From Anabaena minutissima FACHB-250 (GTDB lineage Bacteria > Cyanobacteriota > Cyanobacteriia > Cyanobacteriales > Nostocaceae): DNA of 64,000 nucleotides. Below are positions 1 to 8,182 of this stretch, one piece after another (the stretch's first letter is position 1; the number at the start of each line of letters is the position of its first letter). The notes below the pieces were generated by a model. It was not told where the DNA came from and searched no databases. It saw nothing but the letters and a program-made list of their open reading frames with translations. A program made the translations under genes and the position numbers. Location of the stretch: positions 1-64,000 of the forward strand of contig NZ_JACJRG010000013.1 in assembly GCF_014697125.1 (NCBI RefSeq), written 5' to 3'.

Positions 1-224
1 ACTGTCAGGAAGTTTGCCCCTTCTAGGTATGATGAGGCTAGTCCGTGGGTGTACCAGGAGGTGACGAAGGTTGTGCCGGTTAGCCAACCGCCTAGTGCGA
101 GGAAGGCGCAGGGGAATAATAATACTCCTGACCAGCCTACGAATACGAAGCGATCGCGCTTTAACCAGTCGTCTAGTACGTCAAACCACCCTCTACTGGG
201 GGCGCGTCCTACTGCGATGGTCAT
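1..224 (-). CDS. psbD: Photosystem II reaction centre protein D2, N-terminal part (runs off the window)
   Basis: D2 forms the photosystem II core heterodimer with D1 in the thylakoid membrane and binds P680 chlorophylls, pheophytin and the quinone QA. Reading the minus strand from an ATG at 224 gives 74 codons of the very conserved D2 N-terminus. It begins [20 protein letters not shown] and continues through the first membrane segment (about residues 30-55) to a segment reading [15 protein letters not shown]. The remainder lies left of base 1. GGAG sits ten bases upstream of the ATG. psbD usually overlaps psbC downstream, which would be outside the window; some cyanobacteria also carry a second, lone psbD copy. 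The sequence cannot say which copy this is. Identification is very secure. Confidence 0.97.
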   Translation of the reverse strand, partial: MTIAVGRAPSRGWFDVLDDWLKRDRFVFVGWSGVLLFPCAFLALGGWLTGTTFVTSWYTHGLASSYLEGANFLT

Positions 225-552
225 GAAAACAAATCTCCAAATCTTTATAAGTACGGTTTTTTCTGTAGATTTGCATGAGTTAGCTATCTACAACAGAAAT
301 GTTACCAGATTGTCAATCTAGTTTACAATTTTTTACTGACTCTAATAATTCTAGGTGCAAATCGCTAATTTTTCCAGTGGCTAATGGGAATAATTTTATT
401 TTTGATACAGAAATTATGAGAGATTAGGTGCTGGAGGGGGGCAAAGAGAGCAAAGGTGAACAACTAAATTGCCAATGCCCAGTACCCAATTCCCCATTCT
501 CAATTCCCATAACGCTAAAATGAGTCCTACAGTTATATATAGTTACTGCTAA
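225..552. promoter_or_regulatory. psbD leader/promoter region and intergenic gap
   Basis: This 328-base gap lies between divergent psbD and the UPF0367 gene. A TTGACA-like -35 for psbD lies on the minus strand at 311-316, with weak -10 candidates (TTGTAG or TAGATA) at 285-293. This implies a leader of roughly 55-65 bases. No separate gene is visible. The promoter assignment is tentative because the -10 match is poor. Confidence 0.35.
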
Positions 553-825
553 ATGCTTACCATTGACTTAACCATCAGAAATACGCCTTTTCCTGTAACA
601 GTGCAACGTAAGACAGCAGAAGACGCTGAAGCAGTTTATCAGCTAATTTTGGCGGCTATGCGTTCTGGAAATCCTGACATTGTAGAACTTAAGTGTGAAG
701 GCAAGACAGAGAAGAAAATCGCTGTTCGTGCCACTGAAATTACCGGAGTCCAGATTACCGAAAAAGATGGTGTCAGCACCAGTAGTGGCAGAGCTCCAGG
801 ATTTTTTGCCTTAGCTGGTGAGTAA
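553..825 (+). CDS. UPF0367 family protein (conserved in cyanobacteria, function unknown)
   Basis: This 90-residue soluble protein has the pattern I recall for cyanobacterial UPF0367 proteins: a first beta strand (LTIDLTIRN), then PVTVQRK, an acidic helix with AEDAEAVYQLILAAMRSG, VELKC, a central KKIAVR strand and a C-terminal SGRAPGFFALAGE tail. No catalytic motif is apparent. The gene ends only 14 bases before the ABC ATPase that follows, so the two are probably cotranscribed. The ATG at 553 opens the first beta strand and has no better alternative. Function is unknown; the neighbour hints at a link with small-molecule or metal transport, which is inference only. Confidence 0.75.
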   Translation: MLTIDLTIRNTPFPVTVQRKTAEDAEAVYQLILAAMRSGNPDIVELKCEGKTEKKIAVRATEITGVQITEKDGVSTSSGRAPGFFALAGE

Positions 826-839
826 CCCAAGGTGTACTC

Positions 840-1511
840 ATGGCGGAAGCGGGCATTTTAGTTAAAGATTTACAGTTCAGTTGGCCTAATGGTGAGACAG
901 CAATTCAATCTTGCTCTTTGGAAGTACCCAGAGGGGAGTTTTGGATGCTGTTGGGTACAAATGGCAGTGGCAAATCCACATTACTCCGTCTGCTGGCGGG
1001 ACTCTTAGCTCCCAAATCTGGAGATATTCGGGTTTTACATCCTGTTGGCTTTGTCTTCCAAAATCCCGACCATCAACTAGTGATGCCAACCGTGGGTGCG
1101 GACGTAGCTTTTGGTTTGGTTGAAGAAAAACTACCAACAACTGCGGTGAGAGCAAGGGTCAAAGAGGCATTAGGGGCAGTAAATTTGAGTGCTTTTCAAC
1201 TACGCCCAATTTATGCCCTCAGTGGGGGACAAAAACAACGGGTAGCCATAGCAGGAGCGATCGCCCGTCATTGTGAAATCTTATTATTAGATGAACCCAC
1301 AGCGTTACTCGATCCAGATAGCCAATTGGACTTAGTAGCTAGTGTCCGCAACCTAGTGAAAAGTAGGGGTATCACTGCTTTATGGGTGACACACAGATTA
1401 GACGAGTTGAATTACTGTGATGGTGCTTTCTTACTAGAAAAAGGCCAACTTATAGATAGTGGTGAACCTCAGCGTCTTAAACAACGGTTGATGAATATAA
1501 ATGGGGAATAG
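840..1511 (+). CDS. ABC transporter ATP-binding protein, ECF/CbiO type
   Basis: A single-domain 223-residue ATPase that would power a membrane transporter on the cytoplasmic face. The Walker A motif GTNGSGKST is at residues 39-47, the Q-loop glutamine near 74, the signature LSGGQ at 127-131, Walker B ILLLDEP at 147-153 and the H-loop in VTHRLDE near 185. The short length and the FQNPDHQLVMPTV segment after the Q-loop are typical of energy-coupling-factor (EcfA/CbiO) ATPases, which import vitamins or Co/Ni. No EcfT or S-component is nearby, so the partners must be elsewhere. It lies 14 bases after the UPF0367 gene. A stem-loop terminator follows at 1593-1635. The ATPase class is secure; the substrate is unknown. 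Confidence 0.9.
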   Translation: MAEAGILVKDLQFSWPNGETAIQSCSLEVPRGEFWMLLGTNGSGKSTLLRLLAGLLAPKSGDIRVLHPVGFVFQNPDHQLVMPTVGADVAFGLVEEKLPTTAVRARVKEALGAVNLSAFQLRPIYALSGGQKQRVAIAGAIARHCEILLLDEPTALLDPDSQLDLVASVRNLVKSRGITALWVTHRLDELNYCDGAFLLEKGQLIDSGEPQRLKQRLMNINGE

Positions 1512-1592
1512 GGAATAAAAAGTCAAAAGAGTCTTTTCGCTTGCCTTTTTATGACCCTAACTCTTCCCAGTCCCCAATTCGTCAATAATTTC

Positions 1593-1648
1593 TAACAACT
1601 GCGACGCGCCCTTAAAAGACGCGTCGCAGTTGTTATAACGGGTTTTTT
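1593..1648 (+). terminator. Strong rho-independent terminator after the ABC ATPase gene
   Basis: A perfect 16-base inverted repeat has arms at 1593-1608 and 1620-1635 and an 11-base loop. It contains CTGCGACGCG/CGCGTCGCAG and is followed by a T-run at 1643-1648. It sits about 80 bases after the ATPase stop codon. Confidence 0.75.
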
Positions 1649-1685
1649 AGGCAACCTTTGCAATTAAATTACATTATTTTGTTCT

Positions 1686-1704
1686 TTGTAACATAGTGTT
1701 ACAA
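1686..1704. promoter_or_regulatory. Perfect palindrome upstream of the NYN gene, possible operator
   Basis: TTGTAACA and TGTTACAA (8-base arms) flank a 3-base centre, 70 bases before the NYN gene. It resembles an NtcA site but has GTA-N9-TAC rather than N8, so I do not call it NtcA. It could bind another dimeric regulator. Confidence 0.3.
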
Positions 1705-1773
1705 GCAATGCTTCTATTACTATAAAAGTTATGAATGGATCTTGTTAACTCTAGAATACTGTGATTAAAAACC

Positions 1774-2322
1774 ATGCCCCGTTCCCTATCCCCAGCCGTC
1801 TTGTTAGTAGACGGCTACAACATAATTGGTGCTTGGCATTGCCTTAAAAAAACCCGTGACACTGCTGGACTAGAGGCGGCTCGCTGGGAACTTGTAGAAG
1901 CGATGACAAGTTACAGCGCATTTCAAGGTTATGAAACTCAAATAGTTTTTGATGCCCACTATCAAAATACCTCTAGTAATAGGGAAGTGATCACCCAACT
2001 TTTATCGGTTTATTACACTGATTTTGGGCAAACAGCAGACTCGTATATAGAAAAAACTTGTGCATCTTTACGTCCTCAATTTACACAAACTCGGATTTCT
2101 CGTGTAATTGTTGCCACGTCAGACCGCGCACAGCAGTTGACAGTACAGGGATATGGGGCTGAATGGTTATCAGCACTGCAATTGTGTGGGGAAGTACAAA
2201 CTACGGTTTGTCGAGTTAAACAAAGGTCTCAAGCACGCACACAATCTAAGAGTAGGTTTTTAGCTAGTAGTATTGATCCTCAAGCAAGACAAAAGCTTGC
2301 TCAATTACGGATGGGATTGTGA
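1774..2322 (+). CDS. NYN-domain protein, YacP-like predicted ribonuclease
   Basis: This 182-residue protein is a YacP-type NYN (PIN-like) domain. The diagnostic LLVDGYNIIG is at residues 10-19 with the first catalytic aspartate. Further hallmarks are IVFDAHYQ near residue 65, the acidic helix TADSYIEK near 92, and RVIVATSDRAQQ near 115. In Bacillus the YacP relative Rae1 is a ribosome-associated mRNA endonuclease, so an RNA-processing role is likely here but not shown. The C-terminal region is basic and Gln/Arg/Ser-rich. The ATG at 1774 follows TATA-like sequence and a palindrome at 1686-1704. tRNA-Asn lies downstream. Confidence 0.85.
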   Translation: MPRSLSPAVLLVDGYNIIGAWHCLKKTRDTAGLEAARWELVEAMTSYSAFQGYETQIVFDAHYQNTSSNREVITQLLSVYYTDFGQTADSYIEKTCASLRPQFTQTRISRVIVATSDRAQQLTVQGYGAEWLSALQLCGEVQTTVCRVKQRSQARTQSKSRFLASSIDPQARQKLAQLRMGL

Positions 2323-2425
2323 AGTAAATCGACGCATTCCAACGGCTCTAGTCTGTCTCTAGAGGGGTTTTGCCTGCGAAGAATTTGTAACTTCAGCATG
2401 AGCCAAAAATTTTTTATGAAAGTAC

Positions 2426-2454
2426 TTGCCATCTCTTAAAGACTACGATAAGAT
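2426..2454 (+). promoter_or_regulatory. Promoter for tRNA-Asn
   Basis: TTGCCA at 2426-2431 and TAAGAT at 2449-2454 are separated by 17 bases. This would start transcription near 2461, about 16 bases before the mature tRNA 5' end. Confidence 0.6.
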
Positions 2455-2476
2455 TATAAATCGTGAGAGCAATCAT

Positions 2477-2548
<72 letters not shown>

Positions 2549-2828
2549 TTAAAAAAATAATAAAAACAAAGGTAATTTGTGGAGTTAAATTTCTAGCTTC
2601 AGGGTTTTAACCTTTGATTTGCAGAAATAATTTTTACCAAACCCAAAAATAATCTTTTGGATTCGTCTTTTTTGTGTCTTTGTGTCTCCGGCGTGAAAAA
2701 ATCACTTTTTTAACACCAAATAAAAATATCCCCTACTTTGAGAATACAGATGCGAGCAATTGCCTAGAGTGGGGTGGAGCATCGTCGCACAAATAAAGCA
2801 GGGGTTAAGTTTAGTTTCCTATTGAAAG
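2549..2828. other. Gap downstream of tRNA-Asn with no gene
   Basis: 280 bases between the tRNA and the convergent DUF1232 gene. It holds A/T-rich sequence and runs of T and A but no convincing ORF or structure. Confidence 0.6.
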
Positions 2829-3128
2829 TTACTTGACAGATACAGCATCAACATCAACGGTGTTGTCACTTGGGTTAGAATCTGTGGAAGTATTAGTTTC
2901 ACCCTTACGAGTTTTCCAACCGTCAATCACTAGCCCAGATAACTCAGTAACTAGTATCGTCAAAACTAAAACATCATCCAGTTGACCCACAACTGGCAGA
3001 AAATCCGGTGCAATATCGATGGGGCTGAGAATATAAACAATCGTACCTAAAATTACCCACCAACGGTATTTGGGGTTACGCAGTAAACCGCGATACCAGT
3101 TATATAGAGATTGGATTGAGAAGTTCAT
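2829..3128 (-). CDS. YkvA/DUF1232 family membrane protein
   Basis: A 99-residue protein with the DUF1232 core. Residues about 15-55 read RNPKYRWWVILGTIVYILSP followed by IDIAPDFLPVVGQLDDVLVL, which is the family hallmark (SPID..PDFIP..G..DD). It has one or two hydrophobic segments (about 23-40 and 48-68). The C-terminus is a polar Ser/Thr/Asp tail. The molecular function of the family is unknown. The gene is divergent from the ExbB gene on the other strand, with a 214-base gap between them that could hold both promoters. The ATG at 3128 gives the expected N-terminus. Confidence 0.85.
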   Translation of the reverse strand: MNFSIQSLYNWYRGLLRNPKYRWWVILGTIVYILSPIDIAPDFLPVVGQLDDVLVLTILVTELSGLVIDGWKTRKGETNTSTDSNPSDNTVDVDAVSVK

Positions 3129-3342
3129 GGTTTAACCCTCCAGTTAACTTTCATTTTGACAAATTATGCTATAAACTCCCGGTGGGAATAACCGTCCTAG
3201 TTAGTTGGGAAGATGCTAATGCTTATATTGGCAAATACGTAACCGACGATTCTGTACAGGAGTATAGTAATTGTGCATTAATCTTTAAAATTAAAATGCT
3301 TTGGGATAGTTGTTTCAGGAATGGAGGGAGGAAATTTAAACA

Positions 3343-4080
3343 GTGGATATTTTAAATTTGTTTCAAGAAGGCGGGCCAGCCATGTGGCCTTTACTAGCTC
3401 TGTCGATTTTAGCTTTGAGTGTCATTTTTGAAAGGCTTTGGTTCTGGTCGCGAATTTTGACACAAGAAAAGGAAATAGTAGAGCGCGTACTGGATGCAGC
3501 CCAAGATAATTGGGAAGTAGCGGCAGACATTGCTCAAAGGGCAACAGATCAACCCATTGGGCGTTTTCTCTATGCTCCCTTAAATTTACAAAAAAGTGAT
3601 ACAGAAACATTTCGCCTAGCACTGGAATCTAGCGCAGAAGACGAAATAGCAGGGATGAGGCGTGGGGAAAAACTTTTAGAAGCTGTCATTGCTCTTGCGC
3701 CACTGTTGGGACTATTGGGTACGGTTTTGGGTTTAATCGATTCTTTGAAGTCGATTAACATTGGCGATATTGCCACAGGGGGAGGTGCAACAGCAACTAG
3801 AGGTATTGGACAATCCTTAATTAGTACGGCGACAGGTCTAGTTGTGGCGATCGTTAGTTTGGTATTCTACCGTTTATTTCAAAGTTTTGTAGTTAATCAA
3901 GTCAAGGTTTTTCGTAAAGCGGGTAATGAATTGGAATTATTCTACCGCCAGTTTCCGGCACATTTTAGCAACAAGACCTCAGCACTTGTCTCAGAAACTT
4001 CACGGGATAGTTTGACTCCACCCAGCAAGCCAACTACCAGCAGATTTCCTCAACCACCAGAACCACCCAATCAAATTTGA
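3343..4080 (+). CDS. exbB: MotA/TolQ/ExbB proton-channel family protein
   Basis: A 245-residue inner-membrane protein of the ExbB/TolQ family. With ExbD it forms the proton-driven motor that energises TonB, or Tol, across the periplasm. Three membrane segments are visible: about 12-32, about 110-135 (EAVIALAPLLGLLGTVLGL, the conserved proton-channel segment) and about 155-182 (GIGQSLISTATGLVVAIVSL). The C-terminal tail is cytoplasmic and Pro/Ser-rich. The start is GTG with GGAGGGAGG about 13 bases upstream. The ExbD gene follows 224 bases later. No tonB is in the window. A TonB-dependent receptor at 16.2-18.2 kb is one possible client; this is inference. Confidence 0.9.
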   Translation: MDILNLFQEGGPAMWPLLALSILALSVIFERLWFWSRILTQEKEIVERVLDAAQDNWEVAADIAQRATDQPIGRFLYAPLNLQKSDTETFRLALESSAEDEIAGMRRGEKLLEAVIALAPLLGLLGTVLGLIDSLKSINIGDIATGGGATATRGIGQSLISTATGLVVAIVSLVFYRLFQSFVVNQVKVFRKAGNELELFYRQFPAHFSNKTSALVSETSRDSLTPPSKPTTSRFPQPPEPPNQI

Positions 4081-4304
4081 ATGATGTATTGGGTATTGGG
4101 TATGGGGAATAAGTTAAATTTCTCCCTCTGCCCCATCCTGCGGGTTTCGCCTTCGCGGTACTGGCTGCTCTGCGCCCATGTTTCTTTCTAGTTTCCAGTC
4201 TCTAGGAGTTGCCAGGAGTTCTTTAGATTTTGACCCTTCACTTCGTTCGAGGGCAAGATGAGTGAATTTTGAATTGAGATGTCCCTAGTTTCTATGCAAA
4301 AAAG
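4081..4304. other. Intergenic region between exbB and exbD
   Basis: Non-coding spacer, rich in CCCC/GGGG-type repeat fragments and containing the interspersed motif CCTGCGGGTTTCGCC at about 4137-4151. A related motif is near 25230. No promoter is clear, but the length makes a separate promoter for exbD possible. Confidence 0.4.
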
Positions 4305-4958
4305 ATGAAAGTTAATCTACATACTCAAATTGAAGAAGCTCAAGTTCAGATTATTCCCTTAATTGATGTCATTTTTTGCATCTTGACATTTTTTTTGTTG
4401 GCAGCTTTGCAATTTACTAGACAACAAGCCATAAATGTGGATTTACCACAAGCTAGCACAACTACGTCGGCTGGAATAAATTCAGCAGGTGGTAGCCAAA
4501 TTGTGACAATTGATGCTATCGGTAATATTTACATAGAACAAGAAATGGTACAAAAAGCAGAATTAGAGCAAAAGTTAAGGGGGTTTTTGCAAGCTAACCC
4601 TAATGGTGTTTTGATTCTGAATGCTTCACGCACAGCAACTTACAATGATGTCATTGAAACATTAGATTTGTTACGGCAAGTGGGAGGCGATCGCGTTTCC
4701 TTGGGAATTATACCTAATTCCTCTTCTACACCCAGTACCATTTCCCCCTATTTCCCTGCAAATCCCAATTTCCCAGTTGCGCCTACAGTACCAATACCAG
4801 AAATTAACCCCAACTTCCCGACAAGCCCTAATCAATTTTCTATACCCACAACCCCCAATCAACCACCAACAAGGCAAGATATTTCACCTGTAGTGCCGAA
4901 TGTAGCAGCACCTCAAGTACCTGCTGCAACACCTGTAGCACCTGAGAAGACTAATTAG
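4305..4958 (+). CDS. exbD: Biopolymer transport protein ExbD/TolR family
   Basis: A 217-residue partner of ExbB. It has a short cytoplasmic N-terminus, then one membrane helix at about 17-37 (IIPLIDVIFCILTFFLLAAL) with the conserved proton-binding aspartate in PLIDV (Asp22). The periplasmic domain covers about 45-135 (VDLPQAS; LILNASRTATYNDVIETLDL). The last 75 residues are Pro/Asn/Thr-rich low complexity (PNFPVAPTVP-type), which is longer than the standard family length of about 140. The ATG follows AAAAAAG with only a weak ribosome site. Its place after exbB supports a joint motor complex. Confidence 0.9.
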   Translation: MKVNLHTQIEEAQVQIIPLIDVIFCILTFFLLAALQFTRQQAINVDLPQASTTTSAGINSAGGSQIVTIDAIGNIYIEQEMVQKAELEQKLRGFLQANPNGVLILNASRTATYNDVIETLDLLRQVGGDRVSLGIIPNSSSTPSTISPYFPANPNFPVAPTVPIPEINPNFPTSPNQFSIPTTPNQPPTRQDISPVVPNVAAPQVPAATPVAPEKTN

Positions 4959-4960
4959 GG

Positions 4961-5014
4961 AGTAGGTGATAGGTGACCGGTGACAGGTGATAGGTGACCG
5001 GTGACAGGTGACAG
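4961..5014. repeat. Heptameric short tandem repeat (STRR)
   Basis: Degenerate heptamers of the form ATAGGTG, ACCGGTG and ACAGGTG are repeated about seven times just after exbD. This is typical of intergenic STRR in heterocystous cyanobacteria. Confidence 0.8.
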
Positions 5015-5239
5015 GCTAGATAATTTGCAATGAGTGGATTTTAGATTATTCAATCCAAAATCTAAAATTCTTACTCCCCAATCCCCTCAAACCTAAAGAT
5101 ATCCAAAATAAATTATGAATAGAGAAAAAAGTCTGGTAACTTACAAATAATCTGCCGATGTGAATTTTTTCTATCGATAGACTCAATAGACTAACTAATT
5201 TATCGCCAAGCACCATTTACGTTTCAGGGGTTGACGGCA

Positions 5240-5608
5240 ATGAATCAAATTGTGACACTGTTAATTGTTTGGGTAGTCACATCCATCAGCTTGTTAATTA
5301 TCAGTAAGTTGCCTTTAGGCGTTGAAGTAGACACTCCACAGAAAGCAGTTATTTCCGCAGCTGTTTTAGGTATTGTAACGGCAACAGTCAGACCAATTTT
5401 AAGTTTGATATTTGTTGTACCCGATATACTCACTTTTAACTTTTTATCGGGTGTTTTTACATTTATGATTGCCGTTGTTTGTTTTAGTATTGCTGCTTGG
5501 TTAGTAGAGGGTTTCAGACTGCGCTTTGGTATGTGGAGTGCTGTACTAGGGGCGTTTGCACTTACTATCATTAACAGCTTGATTTACAAGTTATTAGGTA
5601 TTTTCTAG
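5240..5608 (+). CDS. Phage-holin family 4 type (four-helix) membrane protein
   Basis: About 122 residues with four hydrophobic segments. The family pattern is clear: VTSISLLIISKLPLGVEVD, then A(V/A)LGIVTATVRPILSLI, a third helix TFNFLSGVFTFMIAVV and a C-terminal helix VLGAFALTIINSLIYKLL. It belongs to the mycobacteriophage holin-IV superfamily (PF04020), common in bacterial chromosomes without any phage. A role in lysis is not implied. ATG at 5240 is preferred over TTG at 5231, because GGGG at 5227-5230 then sits at normal ribosome-site distance. A paralogue lies at 37749. Convergent with thf1 across an STRR-filled gap. Confidence 0.82.
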   Translation: MNQIVTLLIVWVVTSISLLIISKLPLGVEVDTPQKAVISAAVLGIVTATVRPILSLIFVVPDILTFNFLSGVFTFMIAVVCFSIAAWLVEGFRLRFGMWSAVLGAFALTIINSLIYKLLGIF

Positions 5609-5679
5609 AAATAGAAGTCAAAAGTCTATAGTCCACAGTCCATAGTCAAAAGTTACTTATATCCACATAATTTAACTAA

Positions 5680-5709
5680 TGACTACTGACTATTGACTAT
5701 TGACTATTA
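5680..5709. repeat. STRR of GACTATT heptamers between convergent genes
   Basis: GACTACT followed by GACTATT repeated, ending at the thf1 stop codon. A related AGTCTATAGTCCACAGTCC stretch precedes it at about 5619-5645. Confidence 0.8.
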
Positions 5710-5710
5710 A

Positions 5711-6418
5711 TTACTCATTAGACGTTGGGGGAGTGACTGGGGTATTCAATTGTTGTTGACGTTGTTCGCGCTTTTTGCGATCGGCTGAAAGCATATCGGC
5801 CATCACAATTAGTGCTTGTGTCATTTTGTCTAAATTGGAACGGTATAAGTCTAAATCCTTACTAAGTTTTTCGTCCGAAAGATGCAAGCCTTCAGCAATT
5901 GTTTTGAGGGCTTCATTGCGTTGCTTTTCGTCTTTAACTAGCTCAGGGTCTGAAATTTCTAGCAAAGAAAATAAACCGATCGCAAACAATCGACTGTATT
6001 TAAAGTGAGAATTGTTGGCGATCGCTTGCAGTTGCGCTTGCAATTGGGCATCTTGCTGTGCATGATTAGTTTGATTAAGCCACGCCACTAAATCATTAGC
6101 TGATAAGTTTTGGACTATAGCTTTTAACCTTTCAGCATCCTGTCTGTAGCGTTGTGGGTCTTGCTCTACAGCCTGACATATGGCATTAAAAATCGATTCT
6201 TTATCCCGTTCGGGTGTATAGCCTTCCATGAAGCGGTCAAAGGTAGTGACAACGCCCAAGGCATATATAGGATTGTAGCTAAAATCTACATTTACTAACA
6301 GTAGGTGCATTTCTACCATCAATTCCTCTACCACCCGACGATAAATTGTGTTAATCGGTCGGGTATGCAGAGAGTAGAAAGTTCGCTTTGTATCAGAGAC
6401 AGTACGGACGTTATTCAC
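5711..6418 (-). CDS. thf1: Thylakoid formation protein Thf1 / Psb29
   Basis: A 235-residue homologue of plant THF1 and cyanobacterial Psb29, a factor for thylakoid biogenesis and photosystem II repair, including FtsH protease stability. The N-terminus NNVRTVSDTKRTFYSLHTRP followed by INTIYRRVVEELMVEMHLL is family-defining. It continues with NPIYALGVVTTFDRFMEGY and an all-helical body. The C-terminus has a coiled, basic AAEKKREQRQQQ-like helix and a Pro/Thr tail. The GTG at 6418 encodes the expected N-terminus; the ribosome site is weak. Convergent with the holin-IV gene. Length agrees with the family. Confidence 0.95.
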   Translation of the reverse strand: MNNVRTVSDTKRTFYSLHTRPINTIYRRVVEELMVEMHLLLVNVDFSYNPIYALGVVTTFDRFMEGYTPERDKESIFNAICQAVEQDPQRYRQDAERLKAIVQNLSANDLVAWLNQTNHAQQDAQLQAQLQAIANNSHFKYSRLFAIGLFSLLEISDPELVKDEKQRNEALKTIAEGLHLSDEKLSKDLDLYRSNLDKMTQALIVMADMLSADRKKREQRQQQLNTPVTPPTSNE

Positions 6419-6641
6419 AAAGAAAATATTAAGGGCGACGTTATCTTATTTTCTACTTTAAAGGATACTTTGCCAAGTTAGCTAGGGAGTGGGGTTTTAG
6501 CTAAACTTTATGCCTAAACTTTATTTTTCTCGGCACTCCTATACCTTTGCACCCTCATACCCCCGTCTTCTTACACTAGGATCAAAGGGAAAGGTGATTA
6601 TTAATTTTGAATTTTGAATTTTGAATTCGGAGTGCAGTGAC

Positions 6642-8099
6642 GTGACTTCCATATTGCCCGAACCGCATCAAAGCGACTCACCCAACTGGGAGGAAGAACT
6701 AGATAGTGCCATTTTTAGCTTTGAAGACATTCAAGCAGAACTGAACTATAAGCAAGCACAAACGGCACTACGTAACTTAGTAGCTAGTCTCGATCTCAGA
6801 CCCCAAGAAAAAGCGGGTTTAGAGTCCCAAATCGCTGATTTGGAAACTATGCTGGGTAAGTTAGACAGTATGGTAGTCCAGATTGCGGCTTTTGGCATGG
6901 TGGGACGGGGTAAGTCTTCCTTGTTGAATGCTTTGGTAGGACAATCGGTGTTTGAAACTGGCCCTTTGCATGGTGTCACCCGTGCAGCTCAAAGTGTGAA
7001 TTGGAGTATTAGCGAAGAAGCTATTGGAGAAACAGAACGGGCTTTAAGGGTAACTTTACCTGCTGTTGGTAAATCCCAGGTGGAATTAATTGACACCCCA
7101 GGCTTAGACGAAATCGATGGGGAGACTCGTACAGTCTTAGCGGAAAAAATAGCTAAACAGGCGGATTTGATTCTGTTTGTGATTGCGGGTGATATGACCA
7201 AGGTTGAGCATGAAGCTTTATCTCAATTGCGGGAAGCAGGTAAACCCATCATCTTGGTATTTAATAAAGTAGACCAATATCCAGAAACCGATCGCCTGAC
7301 AATTTACCAGAAAATCCGGGATGAGAGGGTGCGGGAATTACTCACACCCCTGGAAATTGTCATGTCCGCAGCATCCCCACTGGTAAAAACGGCGGTATAT
7401 CGTGCTGATGGGAGTAGGGGTGTACAATTGCGTGCAGGTGCGGCTCAAGTTGAAGAGTTAAAGCTGAAAATTTTAGAGATTTTGCAGCGTGAGGGCAAAG
7501 CACTGGTGGCGTTGAACACTATGCTGTATGCTGACACCGTGAATGAGCAATTGGTGCAGCGTAAGTTGATGATTCGCGAACAGAACGCCAATCAGTTGAT
7601 TTGGAAGGCTGTCATGACTAAAGCTGTGGCGATCGCTCTCAATCCAGTGACAGTAGTAGATATATTGAGCAGTATAGTTATTGATATTGCGCTAATTTTA
7701 GGGTTGTCTAAACTTTATGGCATCCCCATGACCGAAGCTGGGGCTGTGCAATTACTGCAAAAAATCGCCATCAGTATGGGTGGTATCGGTGTCAGTGAAT
7801 TATTGGCAAACTTAGGTTTAAGTGGGCTAAAAACCTTATTAGGTATCTCTGCATCAGCTACAGGCGGTATTGCCCTTGGCCCCTATATCTCAGTAGCTGT
7901 TACTCAAGCTGGAGTAGCTGGTGTATCTTCCTATGGTATTGGTCAAGTTACCAAGGTGTATTTAGTGAATGGGGCAACTTGGGGGCCAGATGGGCCTAAA
8001 GCTGTAATTAATCGGATTTTGTCAACTCTTGATGAAACTTCAATTCTCAATCGGATCAAAGATGAATTACTTCACAAGGTAAAATTCAAAGGAAAATAA
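6642..8099 (+). CDS. Era/dynamin-like GTPase with hydrophobic C-terminal DUF697-type region
   Basis: About 485 residues. A helical N-terminus is followed by a GTPase domain: P-loop GMVGRGKS (about 85-92), G3 DTPGLDE, and G4 NKVD with neighbouring IILVF. The C-terminal third contains repeated hydrophobic helices with AGAVQLLQKIAISMGGIGVS and LLGISASATGGIALGPYISVA, as in DUF697 proteins that sit on or in membranes. The substrate is unknown. GTG at 6642 is favoured over TTG at 6621: GGAG at 6629-6632 lies ten bases upstream. It is one of two membrane-linked GTPases here (the other is at 23132). Function unknown; roles in membrane remodelling or ion homeostasis are only possibilities. Confidence 0.82.
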   Translation: MTSILPEPHQSDSPNWEEELDSAIFSFEDIQAELNYKQAQTALRNLVASLDLRPQEKAGLESQIADLETMLGKLDSMVVQIAAFGMVGRGKSSLLNALVGQSVFETGPLHGVTRAAQSVNWSISEEAIGETERALRVTLPAVGKSQVELIDTPGLDEIDGETRTVLAEKIAKQADLILFVIAGDMTKVEHEALSQLREAGKPIILVFNKVDQYPETDRLTIYQKIRDERVRELLTPLEIVMSAASPLVKTAVYRADGSRGVQLRAGAAQVEELKLKILEILQREGKALVALNTMLYADTVNEQLVQRKLMIREQNANQLIWKAVMTKAVAIALNPVTVVDILSSIVIDIALILGLSKLYGIPMTEAGAVQLLQKIAISMGGIGVSELLANLGLSGLKTLLGISASATGGIALGPYISVAVTQAGVAGVSSYGIGQVTKVYLVNGATWGPDGPKAVINRILSTLDETSILNRIKDELLHKVKFKGK

Positions 8100-8182
8100 T
8101 GTAGTAGCGATGCTCCGTTTCTACAAGGTTTCTAGATGTTTAATGAGTAAATATCTAAGCAGATGACAAATCAATCATATTT

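Noticed and set aside
49..321. 90-codon plus-strand frame at the window start
   Set aside because: It is the antisense of psbD.
1686..1704. NtcA binding site
   Set aside because: The spacing is GTA-N9-TAC and not N8.
5240..5608. Prophage lysis gene
   Set aside because: The protein belongs to the holin-IV family but has no phage neighbours.
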